Shown: piece after piece, positions 42,526 to 53,911 of the stretch
Layout: each line of letters opens with the position of its first letter
Position numbering within the stretch: position 1 is the first letter of the stretch
Assembly: GCA_964406445.1 (NCBI GenBank)
Contig: CAYORU010000013.1
Location: forward strand, 14,359 to 78,358
DNA: 64,000 nt
Direction of reading: 5' to 3'
Source of the DNA: SG8-30 sp964406445
GTDB taxonomy: Bacteria; Pseudomonadota; Gammaproteobacteria; Steroidobacterales; Steroidobacteraceae
Translations under genes and position numbers: made by a program
Notes under the pieces: generated by a model
What the model was told of the DNA's origin: nothing
Database searches by the model: none
Seen by the model: only the letters and a program-made list of their open reading frames with translations

Positions 42526-44196
42526 TCACTGGCCGGAGATCTGCTCCTTCAGCAGGTCGCCGAGCGTCGTGCCGCTGCTCTCGGAGCCGCCACGGTACTG
42601 TTCGACCGCCTCGGCCTCCTCGTAGGCTTCCTTGGCCTTGATGGACAAGGTGATGGTGCGGCTCTTGCGGTCGACGCCCGTGAAGCGGGCCTCGATCTCC
42701 TCACCGGCCTTGAGCACCGAGCGCGCGTCCTCGACGCGGTCGCGCGAAAGCTCCGAGGCGCGCAGGCTGCCCTCGATGCCGTTGCCCAGGTCGATGAGCG
42801 CGCCCTTGGCGTCGACTTCCTTCACCACGCCCTTGACGATGCTGCCCTTCGGGTGCTCCGCCAGGAAACCGGAGAACGGGTCCTTGGCCATCTGCTTGAC
42901 GCCGAGCGAGATGCGCTCGCGGTCGGGGTCGATCGACAGCACCATCGCCTCGACCGTCTGGCCCTTCTGGTAGTCGCGCACGGCCTCCTCGCCCGGGCGG
43001 TCCCAGGAGATGTCCGAGAGGTGCACGAGGCCGTCGATGCCGCCGTCGAGCCCGATGAAGATGCCGAAGTCCGTGATCGACTTGATCTGGCCGGACACCC
43101 GGTCGCCGCGATTGAAGGTCTCGGCGAACTCCCGCCACGGGTTCTGCTTGCACTGCTTCAGGCCAAGCGAAATGCGGCGGCGCTCCTCGTCGATGTCGAG
43201 GACCATGACCTCGACTTCCTCGCCGATGTGCACGACCTTCGCCGGATTGACGTTCTTGTTGGTCCAGTCCATCTCCGAGACGTGGACCAGACCCTCGACG
43301 CCCTCCTCGATCTCGACGAAGCAGCCGTAGTCGGCGATGTTGGTGACCTTGCCGAACAGCCGCGTGTTGGGCGGGTAGCGCCGCGCGATGTTCTGCCACG
43401 GGTCGGCGCCGAGCTGCTTGATGCCGAGCGACACGCGCTGCCGCTCGCGGTCGAACTTGAGGATCCGTACGTCGATCTCGTCGCCGACCTTGACCACCTC
43501 GGAGGGGTGCTTGACGCGCTTCCACGCCATGTCGGTGATGTGCAGCAGGCCATCGATGCCGCCGAGGTCGACGAACGCGCCGTAGTCGGTGAGGTTCTTG
43601 ACCACGCCCTTCACCACGTCGCCCTCGCGCAGGTTGTCGAGCAGCTGGCTGCGCTCGGCGCTGTACTCCTGCTCGACGACCGCGCGGCGCGAAACGACCA
43701 CGTTGTTGCGCTTCTGGTCGAGCTTGATGACCTTGAACTCGAGGACCTTGCCCTCGAGGTAGGTCGGGTCACGGACCGGGCGCACGTCGACGAGCGAGCC
43801 GGGCAGGAAGGCGCGGACGTTCTCGATCTCGACCGTGAAGCCGCCCTTGACTCGGCCATTGATGATGCCCTGGACGATCTCGCCGGATTCGAAGGCCTTG
43901 TCGAGGCGCGACCAGGTGCGGGCGCGCTTGGCCTTTTCGCGCGACAGGCGCGTAGCCCCGGAGCCGTCCTCGACGGCGTCGAGCGCGACCTCGACCGTGT
44001 CGCCGACGGCGACCTCGAGTTCGCCGCGCTCGTTGCGGAACTGCTCCACGGGGATGACGGCTTCGGACTTCAGGCCGGCGCTGACGATCACCACGTCAGG
44101 GGTTATGGCGACGATGTGGCCTTCAAGGATCTGCCCGGCCCGGATCTGCTGGTTGGCCAGGCTCTGCTCGAACAACTGCGCAAAAGATTCGGTCAT
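42526..44196 (-). CDS. rpsA: 30S ribosomal protein S1
   Basis: A 556-residue RNA-binding protein with six S1 (OB-fold) repeats; E. coli S1 has 557. The first two repeats contact the ribosome and the later ones mRNA. Repeats 3 to 6 show the core pattern GxVxxxTDYGAFVDLGGIDGLLHITDM, VTNIADYGCFVEIEEGVEGL, IKSITDFGIFIGLDGGIDGL and VKEVDAKGALIDLGNGIEGS in shortened form. ATG 44196 fits the family start MTESFAQLFE; the longer frame has no homology. No Shine-Dalgarno sequence precedes it, which is typical for this autoregulated gene. Confidence 0.97.
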   Translation of the reverse strand: MTESFAQLFEQSLANQQIRAGQILEGHIVAITPDVVIVSAGLKSEAVIPVEQFRNERGELEVAVGDTVEVALDAVEDGSGATRLSREKAKRARTWSRLDKAFESGEIVQGIINGRVKGGFTVEIENVRAFLPGSLVDVRPVRDPTYLEGKVLEFKVIKLDQKRNNVVVSRRAVVEQEYSAERSQLLDNLREGDVVKGVVKNLTDYGAFVDLGGIDGLLHITDMAWKRVKHPSEVVKVGDEIDVRILKFDRERQRVSLGIKQLGADPWQNIARRYPPNTRLFGKVTNIADYGCFVEIEEGVEGLVHVSEMDWTNKNVNPAKVVHIGEEVEVMVLDIDEERRRISLGLKQCKQNPWREFAETFNRGDRVSGQIKSITDFGIFIGLDGGIDGLVHLSDISWDRPGEEAVRDYQKGQTVEAMVLSIDPDRERISLGVKQMAKDPFSGFLAEHPKGSIVKGVVKEVDAKGALIDLGNGIEGSLRASELSRDRVEDARSVLKAGEEIEARFTGVDRKSRTITLSIKAKEAYEEAEAVEQYRGGSESSGTTLGDLLKEQISGQ

Positions 44197-44207
44197 GGTG
44201 GGTGGGT

Positions 44208-44220
44208 GGGCCGTAGGCCC
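44208..44220 (-). promoter_or_regulatory. Hairpin beside the rpsA start, no Shine-Dalgarno
   Basis: GGGCC (44208-44212) and GGCCC (44216-44220) form a five-pair stem with a three-base loop, 11 bases before the rpsA ATG. The bases between (CACCCACC) contain no purine-rich ribosome site. E. coli rpsA likewise lacks a canonical site and uses a hairpin-structured leader that S1 itself represses; the same control is likely here. Confidence 0.5.
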
Positions 44221-44303
44221 GTGTCTCTCTGTGCTTGCCTGCCGGCTCCCTGCCAGCGAGGGTTCCATTGCCTCCGGCGTCCCTCCTTGGAGCGCCGACC
44301 TGT

Positions 44304-44990
44304 CTACCTCACGCGCGCCTGCGGGAATCGCTCCTGCGCCAGGCCGAGGATCCTGGACACGACCTCGCCGATGTCGAGGCCCGTGGTATCGAGGATCACC
44401 GCGTCCGCGCAGGCCACGAGGGGAGCCACCGGGCGGCTCGAATCGCGCCTGTCGCGCTCGGCTATCTCAGCCGAAAGGGCGGCGAGGTTAACACTCAGGC
44501 CCTTTTCCTTCAACTGGTTATGTCGCCGGCGAGCCCGCTCCTCTGGGCTTGCCGTGAGGAAGATCTTGAGGCCTGCGGCCGGGAACACCACCGAGCCCAT
44601 GTCGCGCCCGTCAGCGACCAGTCCCGGGGGCTCGGCGTAGGCCCGCTGACGCCCGATCAGCGCCGCCCGCACCGAGGGCCAGGCCGCGACCCGCGACGCC
44701 GCGGCGCCGGTCGACTCGCTGCGCAGCTCGCGGGTGACGTCGGCGCCGTGGAGCAGGACCCGCTCCTCGCCGGCCTGGTCGAACCCGAACTCGGCGTCGA
44801 GTCTCCCGGCAAGCGCCGCGTGCCCCGCCTCGTCATCGATCGCGAGCCCAGCTTTCTCCCCCGCCAGCGCCACCAGCCGGTAGAGCGCCCCGCTGTCCAG
44901 CAGCCGCCAGCCGAGCGCCCTTGCGACGAGGCGGCTCACGGTGCCCTTGCCTGATCCGCTCGGACCATCGATGGCGATCACCAACGCCAT
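44304..44990 (-). CDS. cmk: Cytidylate kinase
   Basis: A 228-residue NMP kinase phosphorylating CMP and dCMP. The P-loop is AIDGPSGSGKGTVSR, followed by LLDSGALYR, the CMP-binding ESTGAAASRVAAWPSVRAAL, VADGRDMGSVVFPAAGLKIF and the lid segment SPEERARRRHNQL. It lies three bases after aroA and upstream of rpsA, the classic aroA-cmk-rpsA arrangement. Confidence 0.97.
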   Translation of the reverse strand: MALVIAIDGPSGSGKGTVSRLVARALGWRLLDSGALYRLVALAGEKAGLAIDDEAGHAALAGRLDAEFGFDQAGEERVLLHGADVTRELRSESTGAAASRVAAWPSVRAALIGRQRAYAEPPGLVADGRDMGSVVFPAAGLKIFLTASPEERARRRHNQLKEKGLSVNLAALSAEIAERDRRDSSRPVAPLVACADAVILDTTGLDIGEVVSRILGLAQERFPQARVR

Positions 44991-44993
44991 GGA

Positions 44994-46295
44994 TTATGTC
45001 AAACCCTGGACGTCCAGCCCCGCCGCTGCGGCCACTTCGAGGAAGCCTGGGAAGGACGTCGCGACGTTGGCCACGTCGTCGATGCGCACCTCGCCTTCCG
45101 CCCGGCTCGCGGCGACCGCGAACGACATGGCGATGCGGTGATCGCCGTGACTGTCGACCCGTCCGCCCGACAGCCTGCCACCCCGGATGCGCATGCCGTC
45201 CGGCAGCGCCTCGGCCTCGGCGCCGAGCGCCGCCAGCCCCTCCGCCATGACGGCGATACGGTCGCTCTCCTTGACGCGCAGTTCGGCGGCGCCGGAGACC
45301 CGCGTCTCCCCCTCCGCGAGCGCCGCGGCCACGAACAGCACCGGGAACTCGTCGATGGCGAGCGGCACCAGCGCCTGCGGGACCTCGATGCCGGCGAGCG
45401 GCCCCGGGTGGACCACGAGGTCGGCCACCGGCTCGTCGCCGGCGAGGCGCGGCGACACGACGTCGATGCGCGCGCCCATCAGCCTCAGGATGTCGAGCAG
45501 GCCGGTGCGCGAGGGGTTCACGCCGACGTTCGCGATCGTGAGCGGCGCACGGCCGGCCACCAGCGCCGCGACCATGAAGAATGCCGCCGAGGAGAAATCC
45601 CCTGGGACGGCGATGTCCGTCGCCGACAGCGGCGCGGCGACGAGGCTCGCGGTCGGGCCGCGCGACTCGACCGGCACGCCGAAGGCGCGCAACATCCGCT
45701 CGGTGTGATCGCGCGTCACGGCAGGCTCGGTCACCGAGGTCACGCCCTTGGCGAACAGGCCGGCGAGCAGGATCGCGGACTTCACCTGCGCACTCGCCAC
45801 CTCGAGCGGCCAGTCGATGCCGGCGAGCTGCCGGCCACCGCGGATGCGCACCGGCGGCCGTCCTTCTCGCGTCTCGATTGCCGCGCCCATGCGCCTGAGC
45901 GGCACTGCGACGCGCTCCATGGGCCGGCGCATCAGCGACGCGTCGCCGACGAGCTCCGCGTCGAAGGCCTGTCCGGCGAGCAGCCCCGTGAACAGGCGCA
46001 TCGCGGTGCCGGCATTGCCCATGTCGAGGGGTGCCGCGGGAGGCGCCAGTCCGTGCAGCCCGACGCCGTGCACCACGACCTCGGTGCGCGACGGCCGCTC
46101 GATCGCGACGCCCATGGCCCGCATGGCCCCGAGCGTCGCGAGGCAGTCCTCGCTGTCGAGGAAACCGCTGACGCGGGTGACGCCCTGCGCGATTCCGCCC
46201 AGCATCATCGCGCGGTGGGAGACCGACTTGTCCCCCGGCACCGTGATCCGCCCGCCCACGCCGCCGCCGCGGCGCGCGACCCAGGACTGCGTCAC
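44994..46295 (-). CDS. aroA: 3-phosphoshikimate 1-carboxyvinyltransferase (EPSP synthase)
   Basis: A 433-residue enzyme of the shikimate pathway. It starts at GTG 46295, which overlaps the pheA stop (GTGA). The N-terminal motif is PGDKSVSHRAMM and the PEP loop LDMGNAGTAMRL; ASAQVKSAILLAGLFAKG, TRDHTERML, LRVKESDRI and HGDHRIAMSFAV follow. The PGDKS..HR form resembles the class II-like EPSP synthases and differs from the E. coli PGSKSVSNR form. The PEP loop keeps Gly where the glyphosate-tolerant CP4 enzyme has Ala, so tolerance is not predicted from this residue. Confidence 0.96.
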   Translation of the reverse strand: MTQSWVARRGGGVGGRITVPGDKSVSHRAMMLGGIAQGVTRVSGFLDSEDCLATLGAMRAMGVAIERPSRTEVVVHGVGLHGLAPPAAPLDMGNAGTAMRLFTGLLAGQAFDAELVGDASLMRRPMERVAVPLRRMGAAIETREGRPPVRIRGGRQLAGIDWPLEVASAQVKSAILLAGLFAKGVTSVTEPAVTRDHTERMLRAFGVPVESRGPTASLVAAPLSATDIAVPGDFSSAAFFMVAALVAGRAPLTIANVGVNPSRTGLLDILRLMGARIDVVSPRLAGDEPVADLVVHPGPLAGIEVPQALVPLAIDEFPVLFVAAALAEGETRVSGAAELRVKESDRIAVMAEGLAALGAEAEALPDGMRIRGGRLSGGRVDSHGDHRIAMSFAVAASRAEGEVRIDDVANVATSFPGFLEVAAAAGLDVQGLT

Positions 46296-47449
46296 AGGAT
46301 CGCCCGCGGGTACGAGCCGAGCACCCGGAACAGCGACGCGCGCGACTGCAGCTCCGCGAGCGCGCGCGCGACCCCGGGATCCTCGCGATGGCCCTCGATG
46401 TCGATGAAGAACACGTAGTCCCACTTGCGACGGCGGGAGGGCCGCGACTCGATCCGGGTCATGCTCACGCCCTCGCTGGCGAGCGGCTCCAGCAGCTTGT
46501 AGAGCGTGCCGGAGGCGTCCGTATGCCCGGTCGAGACGAGCAGCGTGGTCTTGTCCGCGCCGCTCGCGCGGAAGGACTTCGCGCCGACCACGAGGAAGCG
46601 CGTGGTGTTGTCCGGACGGTCCTCGATCTCGGCGACCAGTACCGAGAGCCCGTACACGTCGGCCGCCGCCTGCGGCCCGATCGCCGCAGTGCCCTGCTCG
46701 TCGCGGGCGCGGCGGGCGCCCTCGGCGTTGCTCGACACCGGGATGCGCTCGACCTCGGGCAGGTGCTCGTCCAGCCACTGGCGGCACTGCGCCAGGGACT
46801 GCTGGTGAGTGCAGATCCGCCGCACCTGCTCCAGCGAGTTCATGCGCCCCATCAGGTACTGGTGGATGCGAAGCTCCACCTCGCCGCAGATCGACAGCGG
46901 CGACACCAGGAACCGGTCGAGCGTGTGGCTGACCGTGCCTTCGGTCGAGTTCTCGATCGGCACGACGCCGAAGTCCGCGTTGCCCGCCTCGACCTCGTGG
47001 AAGACGTCCTCGATCGCCGGCAGCGCCAGCGCGCGGACCGAGTGGCCGAAATGCTTGAAGACGGCCTGCTGCGTGAACGTTCCCTCGGGGCCGAGGAACG
47101 CCACCTTGAGCGGCTCCTGCTGCGCGAGGCAGGCCGACATGATCTCGCGGAACAGGCGCAGGATCTCTTCGTCGCGCAGCGGCCCCTTGTTGCGCGCCAG
47201 CGCCATGCGCAGCACTTCGGCCTCGCGCTCCGGGCGGTAGAAGTCGACGGTGTGGCCCGACGCATGCTTGGAGATGCCGACCTGCTGCGCGTGACGCGCC
47301 CGCTCGTTCAGGAGCGCGTGCAGCTGCTCGTCGATCGCGTCGATCCGCCGGCGGACCTCCGCGAGGTCGAATTTCGCGGGCGCATCCCGCTGGCCGGAGC
47401 GGGATCCGCCCCGGGCCTTCGCGCCGGACCTTCCCTTGCGCGCCTTCAC
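46292..47449 (-). CDS. pheA: Chorismate mutase / prephenate dehydratase
   Basis: A 385-residue bifunctional enzyme of phenylalanine synthesis, starting at GTG 47449, overlapping the serA stop. Residues 1-30 are basic and low in complexity. The AroQ mutase domain follows (LAEVRRRIDAIDEQLHALLNER), then the dehydratase domain (AFLGPEGTFTQQAV, GVVPIENSTEGTVSHTLD, and the catalytic Thr-Arg-Phe in NTTRFLVVG). The C-terminal ACT domain, with the Phe-binding ESRPSRRRKWDYVFFIDIEG, gives feedback inhibition. It is between serA and aroA in one operon. Confidence 0.97.
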   Translation of the reverse strand: MKARKGRSGAKARGGSRSGQRDAPAKFDLAEVRRRIDAIDEQLHALLNERARHAQQVGISKHASGHTVDFYRPEREAEVLRMALARNKGPLRDEEILRLFREIMSACLAQQEPLKVAFLGPEGTFTQQAVFKHFGHSVRALALPAIEDVFHEVEAGNADFGVVPIENSTEGTVSHTLDRFLVSPLSICGEVELRIHQYLMGRMNSLEQVRRICTHQQSLAQCRQWLDEHLPEVERIPVSSNAEGARRARDEQGTAAIGPQAAADVYGLSVLVAEIEDRPDNTTRFLVVGAKSFRASGADKTTLLVSTGHTDASGTLYKLLEPLASEGVSMTRIESRPSRRRKWDYVFFIDIEGHREDPGVARALAELQSRASLFRVLGSYPRAIL

Positions 47450-48615
47450 GGCAGCCGAGCCGACAGCACGCCGTCGATGCCGCGAATCCTGCCGAGGACG
47501 CTCTCGGGGACCGGGCCGTCCGTGTCGATCATGGTGTAGGCCACCTCTCCTCGCGACTTGTTGAGCAGGTCGGCGATGTTGAGCCCGGCGTCCGCGAGGC
47601 AGGTCGAGATCTGCCCGACCATGTTCGGGACGTTGCTGTTGGCGATGACCAGGCGGTGGGTGCCGGCGACGCGCGGCAGGGACGCGTCGGGGAAGTTGAC
47701 CGAGTGCCGGACGTTGCCGTTCTCGAGGAAGTCGCGCAGCGTATCGGCGACCATGATCGCGCAGTTCTCCTCGGCCTCGCCGGTCGAGGCGCCGAGGTGC
47801 GGCCAGGCGATCACCTTGGCGTGGTCCTTGTTCATCGTGCTCGGAAAGTCGCAGACGTAGGCGCGCAGCCTGCCGGCGTCGAGGGCGGCCAGCACGGCCG
47901 CCTCGTCGACGATCGGCGCCCGCGCGAAGTTGAGCACGGTCGCGCCCTGCTTCATCAGGCGGATGCGCGCCTCGTTGACGAGGTGCCGGGTCGAGTCGGT
48001 GAGCGGCACGTGGACCGTCACGACGTCGGCGCGCGCGAACAGGTCGTCGAGCGACAGCGCCTGCTCGACGCCCGAGGACAGCTGCCACGCCCGCTGCACC
48101 GTGATCTGCGGATCGTAGCCGAGCACGCGCATGCCGAGCAGGTGAGCGGCGTTGGCGACCTCCACGCCGATCGCGCCGAGGCCCACGACCCCAAGGGTCC
48201 GGCCCGGCAGCTCGTGGCCGGTGTAGCGTTTCTTGCCGGCCTCGGCCGCGGCCTCGATGGCCTCGTCGCCCCCGGACAGGCCGCGCACGAAGTCCCAGGC
48301 GCCGCAGAGGTTGCGGGCCGAGACCAGCAGCGCGGCGAGGACCAGCTCCTTCACCGCGTTGGCATTGGCGCCCGGCGCGTTGAAGACCGGCACGCCGCGG
48401 CGCGTGAGCGCGGCGACCGGAACGTTGTTGGTGCCGGCGCCGGCGCGCGCCACCGCCAGCACCGTGTCCGGAATCGCCATCGAGTGCATGTCGGCCGAGC
48501 GGACCAGGATCGCGTGCGGGTGCCCGATCTCCGAGGCCGCCTCATACCGCTCGCGCGGCAACCTCTCGAGGCCGCGCAGCGAGATGCTGTTGAGCGTCAG
48601 GACGCGGAAGGCCAT
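47446..48615 (-). CDS. serA: D-3-phosphoglycerate dehydrogenase
   Basis: A 389-residue NAD enzyme that opens serine synthesis. The Rossmann motif is LGVVGLGAIGVEVANAA; NFARAPIVDE holds the active-site Arg and AWPHLGASTGEAEENCA the His. The segment between them reads DFPSTMN instead of the DVF-x2-EP form of longer enzymes, as in the roughly 390-residue SerA subgroup. A C-terminal ACT domain (HRLVIANSNVPNMVGQISTCL) is present and the extra allosteric domain of long SerA is absent. It lies 14 bases after serC and overlaps pheA by GTGA. Confidence 0.94.
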   Translation of the reverse strand: MAFRVLTLNSISLRGLERLPRERYEAASEIGHPHAILVRSADMHSMAIPDTVLAVARAGAGTNNVPVAALTRRGVPVFNAPGANANAVKELVLAALLVSARNLCGAWDFVRGLSGGDEAIEAAAEAGKKRYTGHELPGRTLGVVGLGAIGVEVANAAHLLGMRVLGYDPQITVQRAWQLSSGVEQALSLDDLFARADVVTVHVPLTDSTRHLVNEARIRLMKQGATVLNFARAPIVDEAAVLAALDAGRLRAYVCDFPSTMNKDHAKVIAWPHLGASTGEAEENCAIMVADTLRDFLENGNVRHSVNFPDASLPRVAGTHRLVIANSNVPNMVGQISTCLADAGLNIADLLNKSRGEVAYTMIDTDGPVPESVLGRIRGIDGVLSARLP

Positions 48616-48629
48616 GCGACGTCCGCCGA

Positions 48630-49709
48630 TCAGCCGTGGCGCCGCTCGAACTCGGCCATGAAGGCGACCAGCGCCTCCACGCCCTCGAGCGGCATCGCGT
48701 TGTAGATGCTGGCGCGCATCCCTCCGACCGAGCGATGCCCCTCCAGGTTCGCCAGGCCCGCGGCGGCCGCCTCGGCGAGGAAGGTCTTCTCGAGCTCGGG
48801 CCTGGCGAGCGTGAACGGCACGTTCATCCACGACCTGCAGCCAGGATCCACGGGATTGGCGTAGAACGGGGACGCGTCGATCGCGCCGTACAGGCGCTCG
48901 GCCTTGGCCCGGTTCCGTGCCTCGATGGCCTGCAGGCCGCCCTGCCGCTTGAGCCAGCGGAACACGAGCCCCGCGATGTACCAGCCGAAGGTCGGCGGCG
49001 TATTGAGCATCGAGTCGGCATCGGCCATGGCCTTGTAGTCGACGACCGAGGGCGTCTGCGCCCGAGCACGGCCGAGCAGGTCGTCACGGACGATCACGAC
49101 CGTGATGCCCGAGGGGCCGATGTTCTTCTGCGCGCCGGCGTAGATCAGGCCGAACTTCGCCACGTCGATCCGCCGCGACAGGATCGTGGAGCTCATGTCG
49201 GCGACCAGCGGCACGTCCCCCGTCTCCGGCACGTAGGGGAACTCGACGCCGCCGATGGTCTCGTTCGGCGTGTAGTGAACGTAGGCCGCGCCCCTGGTCA
49301 GGCGCAGTGCGCCCGGCGCCGGCACCGTCGAGTAGTTCGAGGGCTTCTCGTCGGCGGCGACGTTGACGCCGAGGTAGCGCCGCGCCTCGCCGATCGCCTT
49401 GGCGGACCACTGTCCGGTATTCACGTAGTCGGCGACTTCGCCCTCGCGAGAGAGGTTGAGAGGGATCGCGGCGAACTGGCCGGTCGCACCACCCTGCAGG
49501 AACAGCACCCTGTATCCGGCCGGGACCCCGAGCAGCTCACGCAGGTCGGCTTCCGCCTCGCGCGCGACGGCGACGAACGCCTTGCTGCGGTGGCTGACCT
49601 CCATCACCGACATGCCCGCGCCGTTCCAGTCGGTCATCTCCTCGCGCGCCTGCTCGAGCACCTCGAGCGGCAGCGCGGCCGGACCGGCGGCGAAGTTGTA
49701 GACCCGCAT
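48630..49709 (-). CDS. serC: Phosphoserine aminotransferase
   Basis: A 359-residue PLP enzyme making phosphoserine, and also used in pyridoxine synthesis. It begins MRVYNFAAGPAALPLEVL, with FLQGGATGQFAAIPLNL, YVHYTPNETIGGVEFPY, VADMSSTILSRRIDVAKFG and the PLP lysine in YAGAQKNIGPSG. ATG 49709 has GGAGAGG in front. It follows gyrA by 26 bases and precedes serA, so two of the three serine genes are together; serB is not in the window. Confidence 0.97.
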   Translation of the reverse strand: MRVYNFAAGPAALPLEVLEQAREEMTDWNGAGMSVMEVSHRSKAFVAVAREAEADLRELLGVPAGYRVLFLQGGATGQFAAIPLNLSREGEVADYVNTGQWSAKAIGEARRYLGVNVAADEKPSNYSTVPAPGALRLTRGAAYVHYTPNETIGGVEFPYVPETGDVPLVADMSSTILSRRIDVAKFGLIYAGAQKNIGPSGITVVIVRDDLLGRARAQTPSVVDYKAMADADSMLNTPPTFGWYIAGLVFRWLKRQGGLQAIEARNRAKAERLYGAIDASPFYANPVDPGCRSWMNVPFTLARPELEKTFLAEAAAAGLANLEGHRSVGGMRASIYNAMPLEGVEALVAFMAEFERRHG

Positions 49710-49735
49710 CACCCTCTCCCGCTGCGCCGCGACGG

Positions 49736-52282
<2,547 letters not shown>

Positions 52283-52511
52283 GTGGGGCGTGCCGCACCG
52301 CCCTGCCGGGCCTCTCTCGGGCACTCGACCGGCAGGGCGCCAACAAGGTGGCTGGAAAGCCGCAATCCTAGCATAGGGCTCGCGGGTAAGTCCCCGCTAT
52401 TCAGTACCTTGCGAGGGGCGCCGGGGCCTCTGGAAACAGCCCTCCTCCGGCCGGCCGACAGCGCCTCGGGCGGCCGCGCATGGCACACTCACGGTCCAGG
52501 CAGGAGCAGGC

Positions 52512-53237
52512 ATGACCCAGCGCGAAGTCCTCAACGCGGACCCCGGCGAGATCGCCAAGTTCGAGGCCGTCGCGCAGCGGTGGTGGGACCCCGAGGGCGA
52601 GTTCCGGCCGCTGCACGACCTCAACCCGGTGCGGCTCGACTACATCGAGGCACGGGCCGGGCTCGCCGGCCGGCGGGTGCTCGACGTCGGCTGCGGCGGC
52701 GGGTTGCTCGCCGAGGGCATGGCGCGGCGCGGCGCGCGCGTGACGGGGGTGGACCTTGCCCCGACCGCCGTCGAGGTCGCCCGGCTGCACGCGCTGGAAG
52801 CCGGCGTAGCCGTGGACTACCGCGTCGCCTCGGCCGAGCAGATGGCGTCGGCGGAGCCGGCCGCCTTCGACGTGGTCACCTGCCTCGAGATGCTCGAGCA
52901 CGTGCCCGACCCGGCGGCGGCCGTCGCGGCGCTTGCCCGCCTCGTGCGCCCGGGAGGTCACGTCGTCTGTTCGACGCTCGACCGGGGCGCCAGGTCGTTC
53001 CTGCTCGGCATCGTCGCCGCAGAGTACCTGCTGCGCCTCGTGCCGCCGGGCACCCACGAGTACGCCCGCTTCATCCGGCCCTCCGAGCTCGCGCGCTTCG
53101 GCCGTGAGGCGGGCCTCGAGCTCGCCGACCTCGCGGGAATGGCTTACGACCCATTCGCGCGCCGTGCGCGAATCACCGGCGACACGTCCGTCAACTACCT
53201 CGCGCACTTCGTCCGTCCGCAGGCGGCGGCCGCATGA
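52512..53237 (+). CDS. ubiG: Ubiquinone biosynthesis O-methyltransferase
   Basis: A 241-residue SAM methyltransferase carrying out both O-methylations of ubiquinone synthesis. It has FEAVAQRWWDPEGEFRPLHD, NPVRLDYIEARAGL, the SAM motif VLDVGCGGGLLAEGMA, CLEMLEHVPDP and a C-terminal PGTHEYARFIRPSEL and DPFARRARITGDTSVNYL, all specific to UbiG. It is first of a tightly overlapping group that continues with a HAD phosphatase and rmuC; the phosphatase ATG overlaps its stop. Confidence 0.96.
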   Translation: MTQREVLNADPGEIAKFEAVAQRWWDPEGEFRPLHDLNPVRLDYIEARAGLAGRRVLDVGCGGGLLAEGMARRGARVTGVDLAPTAVEVARLHALEAGVAVDYRVASAEQMASAEPAAFDVVTCLEMLEHVPDPAAAVAALARLVRPGGHVVCSTLDRGARSFLLGIVAAEYLLRLVPPGTHEYARFIRPSELARFGREAGLELADLAGMAYDPFARRARITGDTSVNYLAHFVRPQAAAA

Positions 53238-53911
53238 GTCCCCGCGTCGCCCGCCACGCCGTCCTCTTCGACCTCGACGGCACCCTGCTCGACACGGCGC
53301 CCGACATGGCCGGCGCGCTCAACGACCTGCGCCTCGAGGAGGGCCTGCCGCCATTGCCCTTCGAGTCCCTCCGTCAACACGTCTCGCACGGTTCGGCGCG
53401 CCTCGTGAGCGTGGGCTTCGGCGTCGACGGCGGCGACGTCCACGAGCGGCTGCGCCAACGCTTCCTCGACGTGTACCGCGCGCGGCTGGCCTCGGCGACG
53501 CGTCCCTTCGACGGCATGGAGCAGGTCCTGTCGGCCGTCGAGGCGGCGGGCCTCAGCTGGGGCGTCGTAACCAACAAGCCTGGCTGGCTGACCGAACCGC
53601 TGCTCGAGGAACTGGGGCTGCGCAGCCGCTGCGCGGCGGTGGTCAGCGGCGACACGCTGCCGGTCCGCAAGCCGGACCCGAGGCCGCTGCTGCACGCGGC
53701 GGAGATCATCGGCATCGAGGCCCTGCGCTGCACCTACGTCGGCGACGCCGAGCGCGATATCGTGGCCGGTCGCGCGGCCGGGATGCGCACCGTGGTCGCG
53801 GCCTTCGGTTACCTCGGGGCCTCCGACGAGCCCGCCGCCTGGGGCGCGGATGGCATCGTGGCGAGCCCCGCGGAGCTGCTCGGCTGGCTCGGGCCGGAGC
53901 TCGCCGCATGA
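53234..53911 (+). CDS. gph: HAD phosphatase, Gph / MupP type
   Basis: A 225-residue haloacid dehalogenase-superfamily phosphatase. Motif I is LFDLDGTLLDTAPDM with the nucleophilic Asp; motif II is VVTNKP; motif III is RKPDPRPLL; motif IV is YVGDAERDI. The cap is the small helical type of phosphoglycolate phosphatase. The position between ubiG and yciK matches Pseudomonas mupP, which encodes the N-acetylmuramic acid 6-phosphate phosphatase of cell-wall recycling. Sequence alone does not separate the two activities; context favours MupP. It overlaps both neighbours by four bases. Confidence 0.88.
   Translation: MSPRVARHAVLFDLDGTLLDTAPDMAGALNDLRLEEGLPPLPFESLRQHVSHGSARLVSVGFGVDGGDVHERLRQRFLDVYRARLASATRPFDGMEQVLSAVEAAGLSWGVVTNKPGWLTEPLLEELGLRSRCAAVVSGDTLPVRKPDPRPLLHAAEIIGIEALRCTYVGDAERDIVAGRAAGMRTVVAAFGYLGASDEPAAWGADGIVASPAELLGWLGPELAA

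Noticed and set aside
52283..52511. A hidden gene in the 229-base gyrA-ubiG gap
   Set aside because: No frame in the gap has both a start with a ribosome site and plausible composition; it most likely holds only divergent promoters, which I could not place with confidence.
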